DNA of 64,000 nucleotides from Myxococcales bacterium (GCA_013298625.1 JAAFIF010000008.1:62001-126000); one strand, 5' to 3'. Shown: positions 18,892 through 28,221, numbered from the stretch's first letter. Notes: a model not told the origin generated them from the letters alone. Numbers and translations are program-made.

Positions 18892-21597
18892 CTAGTTCGC
18901 CGGTGAAAGCACGGCGTCGAGCGCCGATCGCACGCTCGCGAAGCGCGACGGGTCGAGCTTCTGCCGGTCGCGATCGAGCACGTAGAACACGTCCGCCGCG
19001 CGTCTCCCCTCGGTGTTGACCTTGGCCGACGCGATCGTCAGCCCGAGCCGATACAGCTCGTACGCGATCGAGTGCAGCAGGCCCGGTCGATCGCGGCCGA
19101 ACAGCTCGATCACCGTGAAGCGACCGCTCGCGTCGTTGTCGATCGCCACCTCCGTGCGCACCGCGGGCTCGGCTCTGCGATAGCCCACCGCGCGCTGCCC
19201 GGTCTCGATCGTCGGCGGCTCGTCGCCCGCGAGCACGCGCTCGAGCTCGCGCGGGAGTCGCTGCGCGAGACGATCGAGGCCCCCAGGGTCGTCGTCGAGC
19301 CTGCGCACGATGAACACGTCCATCGCGTCCGTCGCGCCGTCGCGCCCGCGGGCGAAGAGCTGCGCGTTTTGCACATCGAGCCTGCACGCGTAGAGCATCG
19401 CGGACAGCCGCGCGAGCACGCCCGGTCGATCCGGCGCGCTCACGAGCACCTCGACGAGCTCACCCTTGGCGTCTTGGTCGAGCGCAGTGGCCATCACGAA
19501 CGGCGCGCCGATGGGAGCCGCTGCGAGCGCGCGCGCGTGGCGCACGATGGTCTCGCTCGGCGTCGCGTAGACGTACCGCTGCGGCAGCTGCGCGCACAGC
19601 GTTCGAACGAGCGCGCCGTCCTCGCCCGCGCACTCGACGGCGCGCGCCACGAGCGCCTCGGCGTCGTCCGCCATCACGCCGGCGGCGAGCATTTCTTCTG
19701 TGCGGCGCAAGAGCTCGTCGAGCATCCTGGCCTTCCATGTGGTCATGGACGTAGGGCTCGTGGTCGAGAGGTCCGCGACGGTCAAGAGGTAGAGCGCGCG
19801 CAGGCGCCACTCGCTTCCGACGAGGGTCGCGACCGAGGCGATCGTCTGCGGGTCCGCGAGATCACGGCGCGTGGCGACGTGGTAGAGCGCGAGGTGCTGA
19901 CGAACGAGCCACGCCGCGAGCGTCGCGTCTTCGCTCGAGACGCCGAGGCGTGCGGCGATCACCGGGACGAGCTCAGCGCCGATCGCAGAGTGGTCGCCTC
20001 GTCGGCCCTTTCCCACGTCGTGCAAGAGCGTGGCGAGGCAGAGGACCGCGCGCCGATCGACGTCCGCTTGCACGCGCGCCGCGGTCTCGAAGGCCTCTGA
20101 GTGCTCTCCGCGCGCCATCTCGTGCAACCGATCGACCGCGGCCACGCTGTGAACGTCCACGGTGTACACATGGTAGACGTCGTGGTGAACGCGGCCCGTC
20201 ACTGGCGCGAACTCGGGCACCATCGCGAGCAACAGCCCCAGGTCGTGCAGCTCTGCGACGACGCTGCCCTCGCCCTGCTCTGCGGCGCTGACGGCGCTGC
20301 CCCGCTGTCGCAGCCTGGCCTTCGGCGCGTGCGAAATGAGCCGCAAGAACACGGCACCCGAGGCGCTGCTGCCGCGCAGCCGCTCGCAGAACTGCGGGTC
20401 GCTCGTCGCGCGGGTGATCGACTCGCGGGCCCGCGCCGAGAGCGGGAGCCCCATCTTCACCGCCTGATCGACGATGCGCAGCGCCGCCGCGGGCTCTCGG
20501 CTGAGCACGTTGGCGTCGGTGAAATTGAGGGCGTTGTCGAAGCGCTCGATCCCGTCGGCGACGCGCTCTGCGCGCGGGATGCGCTCGTGCGAAGAGCGGC
20601 CCGTGCGGCAGCGTTCGAGCACGAGCTCGAGCGTCGTGGCGACGGTGCGCGCGTGCCCGTAGTACGCCTGCATCAGCCGCTCGGCGCCCTGCGCGACGGC
20701 CTCGTCCGAGTCGCCATCGACGTAGCCGAGGGCGCGCGCGCACTCTTCTTGCGCGTCGTACGTGAGCCGGTCGGCGCGACGATTGTTGAACGCGTGCATC
20801 GCGCAGCGGGCGCGCCAGTAGAACTCTCGGGCGGACTCGAAGCGCTCGCACTCGTCCGCGCTCACGAAGCCACGCTTCAGCGCATCGCGAAAGCCGCCGA
20901 CGCGAAAGCGCGCGCCGAGCGCCCAGCACACGATGTCCATGTCCCTGAGCGCGCCGCGGCCGTGCTTGATGTCGGGCTCGAGCAAGAAGACCGAGGCGCC
21001 AAAGCGCGCGTGGCGGCCTCGCATCTCGTCGCCAAACGCGTCGAGCAAGTGGTTGACCTCGCCGTCGAACAGCGCGCGCCAGCCGCGGTCGATGGCGTCC
21101 TTCGCGTAGGCCGCGTCGCCAGCGACCACGCGCGCGTCGAGGACGGTGGTCGCCGTGCGCAGGTCGTCCCGCGCGAGTTGTGTAAAATCCGCGGGAGATC
21201 GCACTGCGTGCCCGACGGACACGCCCGCGTCCCACAGCGGGTAGAGCAGCATTTCGGCGAGGTCGCGCACCCGCTGGTCTTCGGGGTCCGGCGCGAGGAC
21301 GAGGACGTCGAGGTCGCTTCCGAGCGCGACGAGGCCGCGGCCGTAGCCGCCGACGGCGAGCAGCGAGATCGGCGCGCCGGCGAGCCCGCACCGCGCGGAC
21401 GCCGCGCAAAAGAAGGCCGAGAGCAGCCCGTCGTACAGCTCAGCGGTCTTGGCCGCGAGCGCGGTACCACCCTCGCCGCGCAGGGCCGCGTCGCGGATCG
21501 GCTTGCGATGCGCGGTCAAGAACTGCCGCGTCGCCGCGACGATGGAGGGAGAGAGCATGGGTCGCTCGCGCGCGTCGCTCGGGTCGGGCTGGGTCAT
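18892..21597 (-). CDS. glnD: Bifunctional [protein-PII] uridylyltransferase/uridylyl-removing enzyme
   Basis: Senses glutamine and modifies PII nitrogen-signalling proteins. From the ATG at 21597 the product is 901 residues, the usual length. The nucleotidyltransferase domain has GGYGRGLVALGSDLDVLVL (GSDLD at 93-97). The HD phosphohydrolase has LLHDVGKGRRGDHS, and two C-terminal ACT domains include DRPGVLARLSAML and DRPGLLHSIAYEL. All catalytic motifs are intact. The reading frame extends upstream but without homology. No glnB or glnA is in the window. Confidence 0.96.
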   Translation of the reverse strand: MTQPDPSDARERPMLSPSIVAATRQFLTAHRKPIRDAALRGEGGTALAAKTAELYDGLLSAFFCAASARCGLAGAPISLLAVGGYGRGLVALGSDLDVLVLAPDPEDQRVRDLAEMLLYPLWDAGVSVGHAVRSPADFTQLARDDLRTATTVLDARVVAGDAAYAKDAIDRGWRALFDGEVNHLLDAFGDEMRGRHARFGASVFLLEPDIKHGRGALRDMDIVCWALGARFRVGGFRDALKRGFVSADECERFESAREFYWRARCAMHAFNNRRADRLTYDAQEECARALGYVDGDSDEAVAQGAERLMQAYYGHARTVATTLELVLERCRTGRSSHERIPRAERVADGIERFDNALNFTDANVLSREPAAALRIVDQAVKMGLPLSARARESITRATSDPQFCERLRGSSASGAVFLRLISHAPKARLRQRGSAVSAAEQGEGSVVAELHDLGLLLAMVPEFAPVTGRVHHDVYHVYTVDVHSVAAVDRLHEMARGEHSEAFETAARVQADVDRRAVLCLATLLHDVGKGRRGDHSAIGAELVPVIAARLGVSSEDATLAAWLVRQHLALYHVATRRDLADPQTIASVATLVGSEWRLRALYLLTVADLSTTSPTSMTTWKARMLDELLRRTEEMLAAGVMADDAEALVARAVECAGEDGALVRTLCAQLPQRYVYATPSETIVRHARALAAAPIGAPFVMATALDQDAKGELVEVLVSAPDRPGVLARLSAMLYACRLDVQNAQLFARGRDGATDAMDVFIVRRLDDDPGGLDRLAQRLPRELERVLAGDEPPTIETGQRAVGYRRAEPAVRTEVAIDNDASGRFTVIELFGRDRPGLLHSIAYELYRLGLTIASAKVNTEGRRAADVFYVLDRDRQKLDPSRFASVRSALDAVLSPAN

Positions 21598-21647
21598 CGC
21601 CGAGCGAAGTGTGTAGCGCAGAACGAACAGCGACGGGGAGCGCTCGA

Positions 21648-22874
21648 CTACGGACCGGCGGCGACCGCGTCGGCGACCGCGCGCGCGAGCTGGCTCTGGT
21701 AGCCCTCGTCGCGCAGGCGGGACTCTTCCATCGGGTTCGAGATAAACGAGAGTTCGACGAGCACCGCGGGCATCTCGGTCCCGACGAGGACGTTGAAGCG
21801 CGCGACGTGCACGCCCATGTCGTCGACGTCTGCATACGCCGCGCGCAGCGTGCTCAAGAGCGAGCGCTGAACGCTCCCCGCGAGCCTCCACGACCGCGCC
21901 CCTTGCGAGGCGAGCTGGAGGTTGGCCAGGATGTGCGAGACCTCGGTGTCGTCGATCGGGTCGAGCTCGCGCTCGGCGCTGACCCTTCGCGCGAAGCGGT
22001 TCTCGACGCGCTCGTGCTGCGCGTCGAGGGCGTACACCGAGACGCCGCGGGCTTCGACCCGCTCGGCGGCGTTGCAGTGAATCGAGACGAACAGATCCGC
22101 GCGCGCTTCGTTGGCGCGCTGCGCGCGGTCTTCGAGCGGGACGAACACGTCGCGATCGCGCGTCATCACCACATCGATCCCGTGCTCGACGGCGAGTCGT
22201 TCGGCGACGCGACGAGAGACCGCGAGGGTCACTTCGCTCTCGCGCAGGCCGGTCGGGCCGCGAGCGCCGGGGTCGCTTCCGCCGTGGCCCGCGTCGATCA
22301 CCACGCGTCGCACCGAGCGTCGCGGGCTGGTTCCGTCGGTGGTTCGTCGGTCGCTCGCCGTGGCCTGTGTTGCCGCGCGGGCAGACGCAGGGTCGATCAA
22401 CGCGAGCGAGGCGCGAACGTGCTCTCGCGCGCTCGCATCAGGGCAACGACGCAGGTACTCGAGCCACGCAGACCGCGCTCCGTCGGTGTCTTCTGCGCTG
22501 TGCCGCAGCGAGCCGATGCGCGCGAGCGCGTCGCACGAGGCCGCGTCTTGCCCCGACGCGAGCGCGCGCCACCGCTGCTCGGCCGACGCGAGGTCTCGGC
22601 CGTCTCGATAGCGTCGAAAGCGCTCGTGCAAAAGCTGCGCAGCGGCGACAGAAGCTTCGCGTTCGCGACGGCTGCCGCGCAGGGCGTCGAGCCTCGCGAC
22701 CAGTCGATCGGTGTTGGCCGGGAGCGTCCCTCGCGCGATGGCCTCGCGCGCCTCGTTGGCCTGCCGCACGGGGTCTTCTCCGGCGATCGGGCGCGGCGCC
22801 TCTGAGGTGTTCGGCTCGTCACCACACGCGACGAGCGCCGCGCCCGCGGCGACGCACGCCGCGATCCAACCCAT
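21648..22874 (-). CDS. N-acetylmuramoyl-L-alanine amidase lipoprotein (Amidase_3)
   Basis: Cleaves the amide between MurNAc and the stem peptide of peptidoglycan. A short lipobox signal (LVAC, Cys17) is followed by a helical, TPR-like region (about 35-165). The zinc amidase domain follows: VVIDAGHGGSDPGA (His197), the Glu in GLRESEVTLAVS, SIHCNA and the catalytic Glu in VLVELSFISNP. The ATG at 22874 is preferred; GTG 22898 is possible. It is 50 bases upstream of glnD and divergent from a small membrane protein gene. Lipidation would place it in the envelope for wall turnover or daughter-cell separation. Confidence 0.9.
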   Translation of the reverse strand: MGWIAACVAAGAALVACGDEPNTSEAPRPIAGEDPVRQANEAREAIARGTLPANTDRLVARLDALRGSRREREASVAAAQLLHERFRRYRDGRDLASAEQRWRALASGQDAASCDALARIGSLRHSAEDTDGARSAWLEYLRRCPDASAREHVRASLALIDPASARAATQATASDRRTTDGTSPRRSVRRVVIDAGHGGSDPGARGPTGLRESEVTLAVSRRVAERLAVEHGIDVVMTRDRDVFVPLEDRAQRANEARADLFVSIHCNAAERVEARGVSVYALDAQHERVENRFARRVSAERELDPIDDTEVSHILANLQLASQGARSWRLAGSVQRSLLSTLRAAYADVDDMGVHVARFNVLVGTEMPAVLVELSFISNPMEESRLRDEGYQSQLARAVADAVAAGP

Positions 22875-22995
22875 CACCGCCGTGATCGACTGCTGCACAC
22901 ACGCCCCGTTATCAGAGCCGCGCGCGCCGCGCGAAGTTACTGCAAGCGTTCTCGCGACCCGAGAGCGCGACCGCGAATCGCTATAGACTCCGCTC

Positions 22996-23673
22996 GTGCA
23001 ACAACTCGACACGTTTACGCTGCTTCGCTACGGAGCGATGGCCCTGTGCGGCGCGATCGCGCTGCGCTCGTTGTATCGCCTCGGGCAGCGCGGGCTCCGC
23101 ACGGAGACCTTCGTGGCCATGTGCCAGAAGCTCGCGAACGCCGGCCAATTCAGCCGCCTCGCCAAGGTCGCAGCGGCGGGCGGAGAGCGAACGTCGGCGC
23201 TCTTGCTCACGCGCGCGCTCACGCTGCGGCTGCCGACCGTGACCACGCCGACCGGCGAGCACGGGCACTTTCGCGACGCTGGCGAGCAGGGCGAGCCCTT
23301 CGAAGCGCGCTGGAAGCAGACGATGGACGCCGCGCAAAACGCGCTGAAGCTCGAGGTCATGACGGACCTCGGCGCGGCGACGGGCGGCTCGGCGATCGTG
23401 CTCTTGCTCTCGGCGCTGGGGACGTACCTCGCGACCGATCGCGCGGCGTTCAGCCGCAACGCGGCGGCGGCGGCGGTGGCGATGATGGCGATGTTCGGCG
23501 CCGCCAACATGGGTCGCACTGCGCTCAGCGGGCTGGTGATCGTGCGGCGCTTCTGCGAGACGCTGCGCATGCCCGTCGAGCAAATGGACGACGAGCGCCG
23601 CGCTGCTGCGAAGATCGCCGAGGGGTGGTGGCGCTCGCGCGCCGCCGCTCAAGGGGTCGCGACGGACGTGTAG
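22996..23673 (+). CDS. Small membrane protein with MotA/TolQ/ExbB-like topology
   Basis: 225 residues from GTG 22996. One hydrophobic segment lies near the N-terminus (LLRYGAMALCGAIAL). A cytoplasmic-like stretch of about 100 residues follows, then two more membrane segments (GSAIVLLLSALGTYLA and AAAAVAMMAMFGAA) and a charged tail. This order recalls MotA/TolQ/ExbB proton-channel subunits, but I see no clear signature, so function is open. Its 3' end overlaps the 3' end of the convergent GspE-type gene by 25 bases. Confidence 0.65.
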   Translation: MQQLDTFTLLRYGAMALCGAIALRSLYRLGQRGLRTETFVAMCQKLANAGQFSRLAKVAAAGGERTSALLLTRALTLRLPTVTTPTGEHGHFRDAGEQGEPFEARWKQTMDAAQNALKLEVMTDLGAATGGSAIVLLLSALGTYLATDRAAFSRNAAAAAVAMMAMFGAANMGRTALSGLVIVRRFCETLRMPVEQMDDERRAAAKIAEGWWRSRAAAQGVATDV

Positions 23674-25364
23674 CGCTCGCGCGCCATGCGCTCGGGGGGC
23701 AGCAGCCACGGAAGCTCGTCGACGGGGATGACTCCCCTTCGCACGAGGTCGAGCGCGCTCTCGCGCATCGGCCGCAGCCCTGCTCGCAGCGCGACCGCGC
23801 GCAGCTCGTCCACGGTGCTCCTGCGGGCGATGGCTCCGCGCACCTCGGCGGTCGAGCGGAGGTACTCGATCGCGGCGACGCGTCCGCGCGTCCCATGGCC
23901 CTGGCATCGCTCGCAGCCGCGACCCTTGAAGCACTCGAAGCCCGCCTCGATCCCTTGCGGAAAGAGCTCTTTCGCGAGCGCATCGGGCAGCGTCGCGCGC
24001 TCGCGGCAGTGCTCGCACACGCGCCGCGCGAGCCGCTGCGCGACGACGGCGACCAGCTCGGACGCGATCGAGTTGGGCTGCATCCCGAGGTCGAGCAAGC
24101 GCTGCACGGCGTCCGTCGCGTCGTTGCAGTGCAGCGTCGAGAGCACGAGGTGGCCCGTCTGCGAGGCGCGGATGGCCTCGAGCGCCGTCTCTGCGTCGCG
24201 GATTTCTCCGACGAGGATTACGTCGGGGTCCTCGCGCACGAAGGCCCGCATCGCCGCGGCGAACTGCAGTCCGAGCTCGGGGCGCACTTGCGTCTGCTGC
24301 ACGCCGACGACCGCGTACTCGATGGGGTCCTCGACGGTGATGACCTTTCGCGTCTCGTCTTGCGCGATGTGCTGAAGGCCCGCGTAGAGCGTGGTGCTCT
24401 TGCCCGAGCCCGTCGGCCCGACGACGAGCAAGAGGCCTCCGGGCGCATCCAGCAAGCGGCGAAACTGCACCGCGAGGTCGCCGGGCATCCCGAGCTCTTC
24501 GATCGAGAGCAGCCGCTGCTCTTGCGGCAAGAGCCGCAGGACGAGGTGCTCGCCCCAGAGCGCGGGCTGCGTCTGGACGCGAAGGTCGAAGGCCTTGTCC
24601 CCTGCGCGGCGTCGGATGCGCCCTCCTTGCGGGAGCCTTCGCTCGGAGATGTCGAGCTGCGCTTGGACCTTCACGACGTTGACGAGGCCCTCGACGTCTT
24701 CGACCGACAGCGGAAGGCCCGCATAGTCGTGGAGGTCGCCGTCGATGCGAAAGCGCACGCGGACCGCAGCGCCGTAGCGCTCGACGTGCAGGTCGCTCGC
24801 GCGTCGGGCGATGGCCTCGAGCAAGAGCGCGTCGAAGAGGGCGACCGAGCGGACCTCGCGATCCATTCCGCGGGTGATGAGCTGATCGTGCTGGGGCGCG
24901 TCCGGCGCGATGGTGGGGCGCTCGCTCGCGCGCAGCTCGACGAGGCGCCAAAGGCGGGCGAAGTCCGAGGCGGTGACGAGCGCGACGCGCACGCTCGGGG
25001 CGCGCATGGCCTTGGCGACGAGCGAGAGGTCTTCTCGCGGCTCGCACGTGACGACCAGCAGCGTGGCCCCCTCGCGCGCGTACGGCAGGACGCGGTGCTT
25101 CTCGAGAAACGCCCGGTGAACGCCGCGCGAAACCGCGGGGTCGAACGCCGCTTCGACCTGATCGACCGAGGCGACGGCGAGGCCGAACTGCGCGGCGAGC
25201 GCGCGGTAGACGATCGACTCGTCGACGAGCCCGAGCGCGACGAGCTCTTCTCCGAGGCGGCGACCGTTGGCGGAGTGGGTCGAGGCCGCCTGCTCGACGG
25301 TGATGCGCGCGATGTTGAATTCGCGCACCAGAATATCGCCGAGGCGAGCGCTCGCGGCGGTCAC
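23649..25364 (-). CDS. GspE/PilB-type secretion ATPase
   Basis: A hexameric motor ATPase of type II secretion, type IV pili or a related machine. The N-terminal GspE/MshE-like domain is followed by Walker A GPTGSGKST (316-323), an Asp box ITVEDPIEY, a Walker B region DVILVGEIRD and a His box TGHLVLSTLH. A four-Cys zinc site follows (CEHC about 450 and CERC about 484). All expected motifs are present. It starts with GTG overlapping the anti-sigma stop (GTGA at 25364-25361). No other secretion or pilus gene is nearby, so its machine is unknown. Confidence 0.93.
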   Translation of the reverse strand: MTAASARLGDILVREFNIARITVEQAASTHSANGRRLGEELVALGLVDESIVYRALAAQFGLAVASVDQVEAAFDPAVSRGVHRAFLEKHRVLPYAREGATLLVVTCEPREDLSLVAKAMRAPSVRVALVTASDFARLWRLVELRASERPTIAPDAPQHDQLITRGMDREVRSVALFDALLLEAIARRASDLHVERYGAAVRVRFRIDGDLHDYAGLPLSVEDVEGLVNVVKVQAQLDISERRLPQGGRIRRRAGDKAFDLRVQTQPALWGEHLVLRLLPQEQRLLSIEELGMPGDLAVQFRRLLDAPGGLLLVVGPTGSGKSTTLYAGLQHIAQDETRKVITVEDPIEYAVVGVQQTQVRPELGLQFAAAMRAFVREDPDVILVGEIRDAETALEAIRASQTGHLVLSTLHCNDATDAVQRLLDLGMQPNSIASELVAVVAQRLARRVCEHCRERATLPDALAKELFPQGIEAGFECFKGRGCERCQGHGTRGRVAAIEYLRSTAEVRGAIARRSTVDELRAVALRAGLRPMRESALDLVRRGVIPVDELPWLLPPERMARERYTSVATP

Positions 25365-25630
25365 TGCGAGCGCTCGTCGGGCAGCGCGGCGCGCAGCCGC
25401 GCGAGGGCCGAGTCGATCGATCGGTCTTCAGCGTGCGCGGCGCGCTGGCGCTTGAGGGCGGCGACCGAGGCGCCGACGCTGCCGCCGAAGCGCTCGCACA
25501 CATCGCAGCCGGCGACGTGGGCTTGCACCTTGGCGAGCGCGGCGTCGTCGAGGGCGCCGTCGATGTAGTCCGAGAGCTGAGCGAGGACTTCGCTGCACAG
25601 AAGCCCGCCTACGTTGCGGTCGCCCTTCAT
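25361..25630 (-). CDS. Zinc-binding anti-sigma factor
   Basis: An 89-residue soluble protein with the ZAS motif HVAGCDVC (His38, Cys42, Cys45; Cys12 nearby may be a fourth ligand). It lies directly after an ECF sigma factor and its ATG overlaps the sigma stop (ATGA at 25630-25627). By family it should hold the sigma factor inactive until a signal, often oxidative, releases it. It lacks a membrane segment, so sensing would be cytoplasmic. The C-terminal part is Ala/Arg-rich. Confidence 0.88.
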   Translation of the reverse strand: MKGDRNVGGLLCSEVLAQLSDYIDGALDDAALAKVQAHVAGCDVCERFGGSVGASVAALKRQRAAHAEDRSIDSALARLRAALPDERSQ

Positions 25631-26205
25631 CGAGCGTCCTCCTTTCGCAGCGCGGCGACGAAGCGCAGCCGCGCCCTATGCAAGCGACTCTTGACCGCGG
25701 CGACCGAGAGCGAGAGGGCCGCGGCGGCCTCTTCGATCGAGAGCCCTTCGACGTCGACGAGCGCGAGCGCGTCGCGGTCATCGTCGTCGAGCTGAGCGAG
25801 CGCGTGGCGGACCCACTCGTCGCTCTCGATGCGCTCGAGCACCGAGCGCTGCGCAGCGGGGACACCCCAGCCAGCGTCGGCGCCGAGCTCTTCGAGCGCG
25901 ACGTCTGTTTGCCGATCGACCTTGCGTCGAAACCGGCGGTGCACGGCGTTGCGCGCGATGGTGAACAGCCACGACCGCGCGGAGCTCTCTCTGCGAAACC
26001 CGTCCGCGTGCTGCCAGAGCGCGGCGAACGCTTCTTGAACGGCGTCCTCAGCGAGGGCGCGGTCGCGCGCGAGCGTGTTGGCGTAGCGCAGCAGCGCGGG
26101 GGCGTGCCGATCGAACAGCGCGCGGAGCGCCGCAGAGTCCTTCTCGGCGACGCGCTGCAAGAGCGTCACGTCGTCGAGGTCGTGTCCTTCGCCTTCACCG
26201 GGCAT
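25627..26205 (-). CDS. ECF RNA polymerase sigma factor
   Basis: 192 residues from the ATG at 26205. Sigma region 2 is visible (LRALFDRHAPALLRYANTLA and LAEDAVQEAFAALWQ), then an acidic linker and region 4 with a helix-turn-helix (LSIEEAAAALSLSVAAVKSR). The length is typical of ECF factors. The start lies inside the end of the DUF2892 gene (40-base overlap), and the stop overlaps the anti-sigma start, so the chain is coupled. The partner anti-sigma probably controls it. Its promoter motif is not evident here. Confidence 0.93.
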   Translation of the reverse strand: MPGEGEGHDLDDVTLLQRVAEKDSAALRALFDRHAPALLRYANTLARDRALAEDAVQEAFAALWQHADGFRRESSARSWLFTIARNAVHRRFRRKVDRQTDVALEELGADAGWGVPAAQRSVLERIESDEWVRHALAQLDDDDRDALALVDVEGLSIEEAAAALSLSVAAVKSRLHRARLRFVAALRKEDAR

Positions 26206-26393
26206 GTGCTGAAGCCGAAGAGAGTGTACAGCGGGCAGCTGCCGAGCAGTCCGGTCGCGAGCGGAACAATTCCGATCAGGCCGAGGAGGGACTTGGGGCC
26301 GACGAAGACGATCGAGAGCAGCGCGAGGCCGAGGACCACGCGGATGGCGCGCTCGATGGGGTGTTCGTTGTTGGGGAGGATCTTGGCGAGCAT
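26166..26393 (-). CDS. DUF2892 inner-membrane protein
   Basis: 75 residues with two hydrophobic segments and the family pattern NEHPIERAIRVVLGLALL, then GLIGIVPLATGLLGSCPLY and FSTCP. DUF2892 (YgaP-like) proteins often sit beside sulfur or rhodanese genes. The two Cys (SCP, TCP) are conserved in that family. A GGAG site lies about eight bases before the ATG at 26393. Its last 40 bases overlap the ECF sigma start, and it appears to be first in a four-gene chain. Confidence 0.88.
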   Translation of the reverse strand: MLAKILPNNEHPIERAIRVVLGLALLSIVFVGPKSLLGLIGIVPLATGLLGSCPLYTLFGFSTCPVKAKDTTSTT

Positions 26394-26510
26394 GGTCGTT
26401 CTCCGTTGTGCCTCGCGATGACTTCATCGCGGCTTCAACGGAACAGAGTCCCTGACCCTCCCGAACGATTCAGCGCTGCCCTGAAAAAACTCAGCGCAAA
26501 CCTTGCACCG

Positions 26511-27266
26511 TCACAGCAAAAAAGGGATCACCGCGCGGCGCTCTTTCGGGTAGTCCGCGAACTGGCTCTGGTACCAGCGATGGTTGTCGAGCGCGCGGGG
26601 CACGAGGTTGGCCGCGGTGTAGAGCGCGAACGCGAGGCCCGCGAACGACCACGTAGCGATGGTCCAGCCGACCCACTCGAGCAGCTCGCCCAAGTAGTTG
26701 GGGCACGACACCCAGCGATACAGCCCGCCGCGAGGGATCTTGTAGCCGGTCTCTCCGGGCTTGCGCAGCGAGAGCAAGATCGCGTCGGACTGCTTGTTGA
26801 TGAAATAGCCCGCCGCGAACACCAGCACGCCGAGCACGAAGCGCGCGTCGGTGAGCCACGTCGCGTCGTAGGGGCGCACGTGCGCGACCTGCCCTGCGTT
26901 GACCAGGGCGTTGAGCGTGTTGAAGAGCACCGCGAGCAGGACGATCACCAGCGGCGTGGGGCGCGCGCCGGGCTTGAGCGTCAGCGGATACAAGAACGTG
27001 CGGTGCACGTAGTGGCTCATCCACACGAGCATGAGCGCGATCGAACCCGCCGAGCGCGCGTGCGGCCCCGTGAAGAACACCGCGGCCCACAGCAGGACCG
27101 CCGGGCACTCCATCAGGACCCAACCGAGCTTGGCGGACACGGTCGGGCCCCAGCCCGCGCGCGCGTGGCGGCCGTACGGCGCGGTCACGAACAAGAGCGA
27201 CGCGAACGTGAAGATCGCCAGCGCGATCTCGATCCAAACCAGCCAGGTGTGCAGCGCGGCGAGCAT
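26511..27266 (-). CDS. Steroid 5-alpha-reductase (SRD5A1-like) membrane enzyme
   Basis: 251 residues with six to seven hydrophobic segments. The C-terminal signature is very close to animal SRD5A enzymes: GGLYRWVSCPNYLGELLEW, then NLVPRALDNHRWY and YPKERRAVIPFLL. These NADPH enzymes reduce the delta-4 double bond of 3-oxo steroids; the substrate here is unknown. Some myxobacteria make sterols, which makes a sterol-like substrate plausible (inference). It starts 16 bases after the LysR gene stop on the same strand, so the two are probably one transcript. Confidence 0.9.
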   Translation of the reverse strand: MLAALHTWLVWIEIALAIFTFASLLFVTAPYGRHARAGWGPTVSAKLGWVLMECPAVLLWAAVFFTGPHARSAGSIALMLVWMSHYVHRTFLYPLTLKPGARPTPLVIVLLAVLFNTLNALVNAGQVAHVRPYDATWLTDARFVLGVLVFAAGYFINKQSDAILLSLRKPGETGYKIPRGGLYRWVSCPNYLGELLEWVGWTIATWSFAGLAFALYTAANLVPRALDNHRWYQSQFADYPKERRAVIPFLL

Positions 27267-27282
27267 CGTCGCCGAGGGTGTA

Positions 27283-28221
27283 TCACGGCCCCGTTCGCGA
27301 CTGCGAACGCGCGTGCGAAGCGGCCGCCACGAGCAGCGCGCGGAGCCACTGGTGGGCAGGGTCTCGGTCGAACCGGTCGTGCCAGCGGAGGTAGAGCGAG
27401 AAGCCCTCGAGCGCGATCGGGACGGGCTTGATCACGAGCCCGTGGCTCTGCTGCATCGCGCGCGCGACGTGCTCGGGCGCGGTCCACGCGAGGTCCGAGC
27501 GGGCCACCACCGCGGGGGCGATCAAGAACTGCGGGACCATCAGCGCGACGCGACGCGTGTGCGCCATGGTCGCGAGGGCCTCGTCGACGATCGAGCCGGG
27601 CGTCCCTCGCGGGGCGACGAGCACGTGGCGAAGCGAGAGCCAGTCGGAGAGCGAGAGAGCGCGCTTCTTTGCGAGGGGGTGGCCTTCGCGCAACACGCAG
27701 ACGAAGCGCTCCTTCCACAGCAGGCGTTGGTGAGCGCCCGCGCGCTCGGTGCTGTCTCGCGTGACGGCGACGTCGAGCTCGCCGTCGAGCAGCAGTCGGT
27801 CGGCCTCGTCGAGCGTCGAGGCCAGCGGCCGGAGCAGCAGATCGATTCCAGGCGCCTCTCGCTCGGCGCGCGCGAGCGCCGACGGCAAGAGCAGCAACGC
27901 GAGCGAGTCGGGCATGCTCAAACGAAACATCGTTCGCGCCGTCGCGGGGTCGAACGGCGTCGGCTCGGCCAGCGTCGCGCGCACCGCTTCGAGCGCCGTG
28001 CGCAAGAGCGGGGCGAGCGCGAGCGCCCGGGCCGTCGGCTCGATCCCACGCGCGGTGCGCACGAACAACGGGTCGTCGAAGTGGGCGCGCAGGCGGTTGA
28101 GCGCGCTGCTCGCCGCGGGCTGACTGAGCCCGACGCGGCGCGCGGCGCGGGTCACCGAGCGCTCGGCGAGCAGGGCTTCGAGCACGACGAGGAGGTTGAG
28201 GTCGACCGCAGACAGATTCAC
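27283..28221 (-). CDS. LysR-family transcriptional regulator
   Basis: The N-terminal winged helix begins with VNLSAVDLNLLVVLEALL, followed by the HTH RAARRVGLSQPAASSALNR. A substrate-binding (PBP-like) domain follows. I prefer the GTG at 28221 because LysR proteins usually begin just before VDLNLL and this gives 312 residues, the normal size. An ATG nine codons upstream (28248) is possible, but then the dyad operator would fall inside the gene. It faces an NmrA-like reductase and is followed closely by the SRD5A-like gene, its likely targets. Confidence 0.93.
   Translation of the reverse strand: MNLSAVDLNLLVVLEALLAERSVTRAARRVGLSQPAASSALNRLRAHFDDPLFVRTARGIEPTARALALAPLLRTALEAVRATLAEPTPFDPATARTMFRLSMPDSLALLLLPSALARAEREAPGIDLLLRPLASTLDEADRLLLDGELDVAVTRDSTERAGAHQRLLWKERFVCVLREGHPLAKKRALSLSDWLSLRHVLVAPRGTPGSIVDEALATMAHTRRVALMVPQFLIAPAVVARSDLAWTAPEHVARAMQQSHGLVIKPVPIALEGFSLYLRWHDRFDRDPAHQWLRALLVAAASHARSQSRTGP

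Noticed and set aside
22996-23673. Firm call as TolQ/ExbB or MotA
   Set aside because: Only topology agrees; no signature residues or partner gene (TolR, ExbD, MotB) were found next to it.
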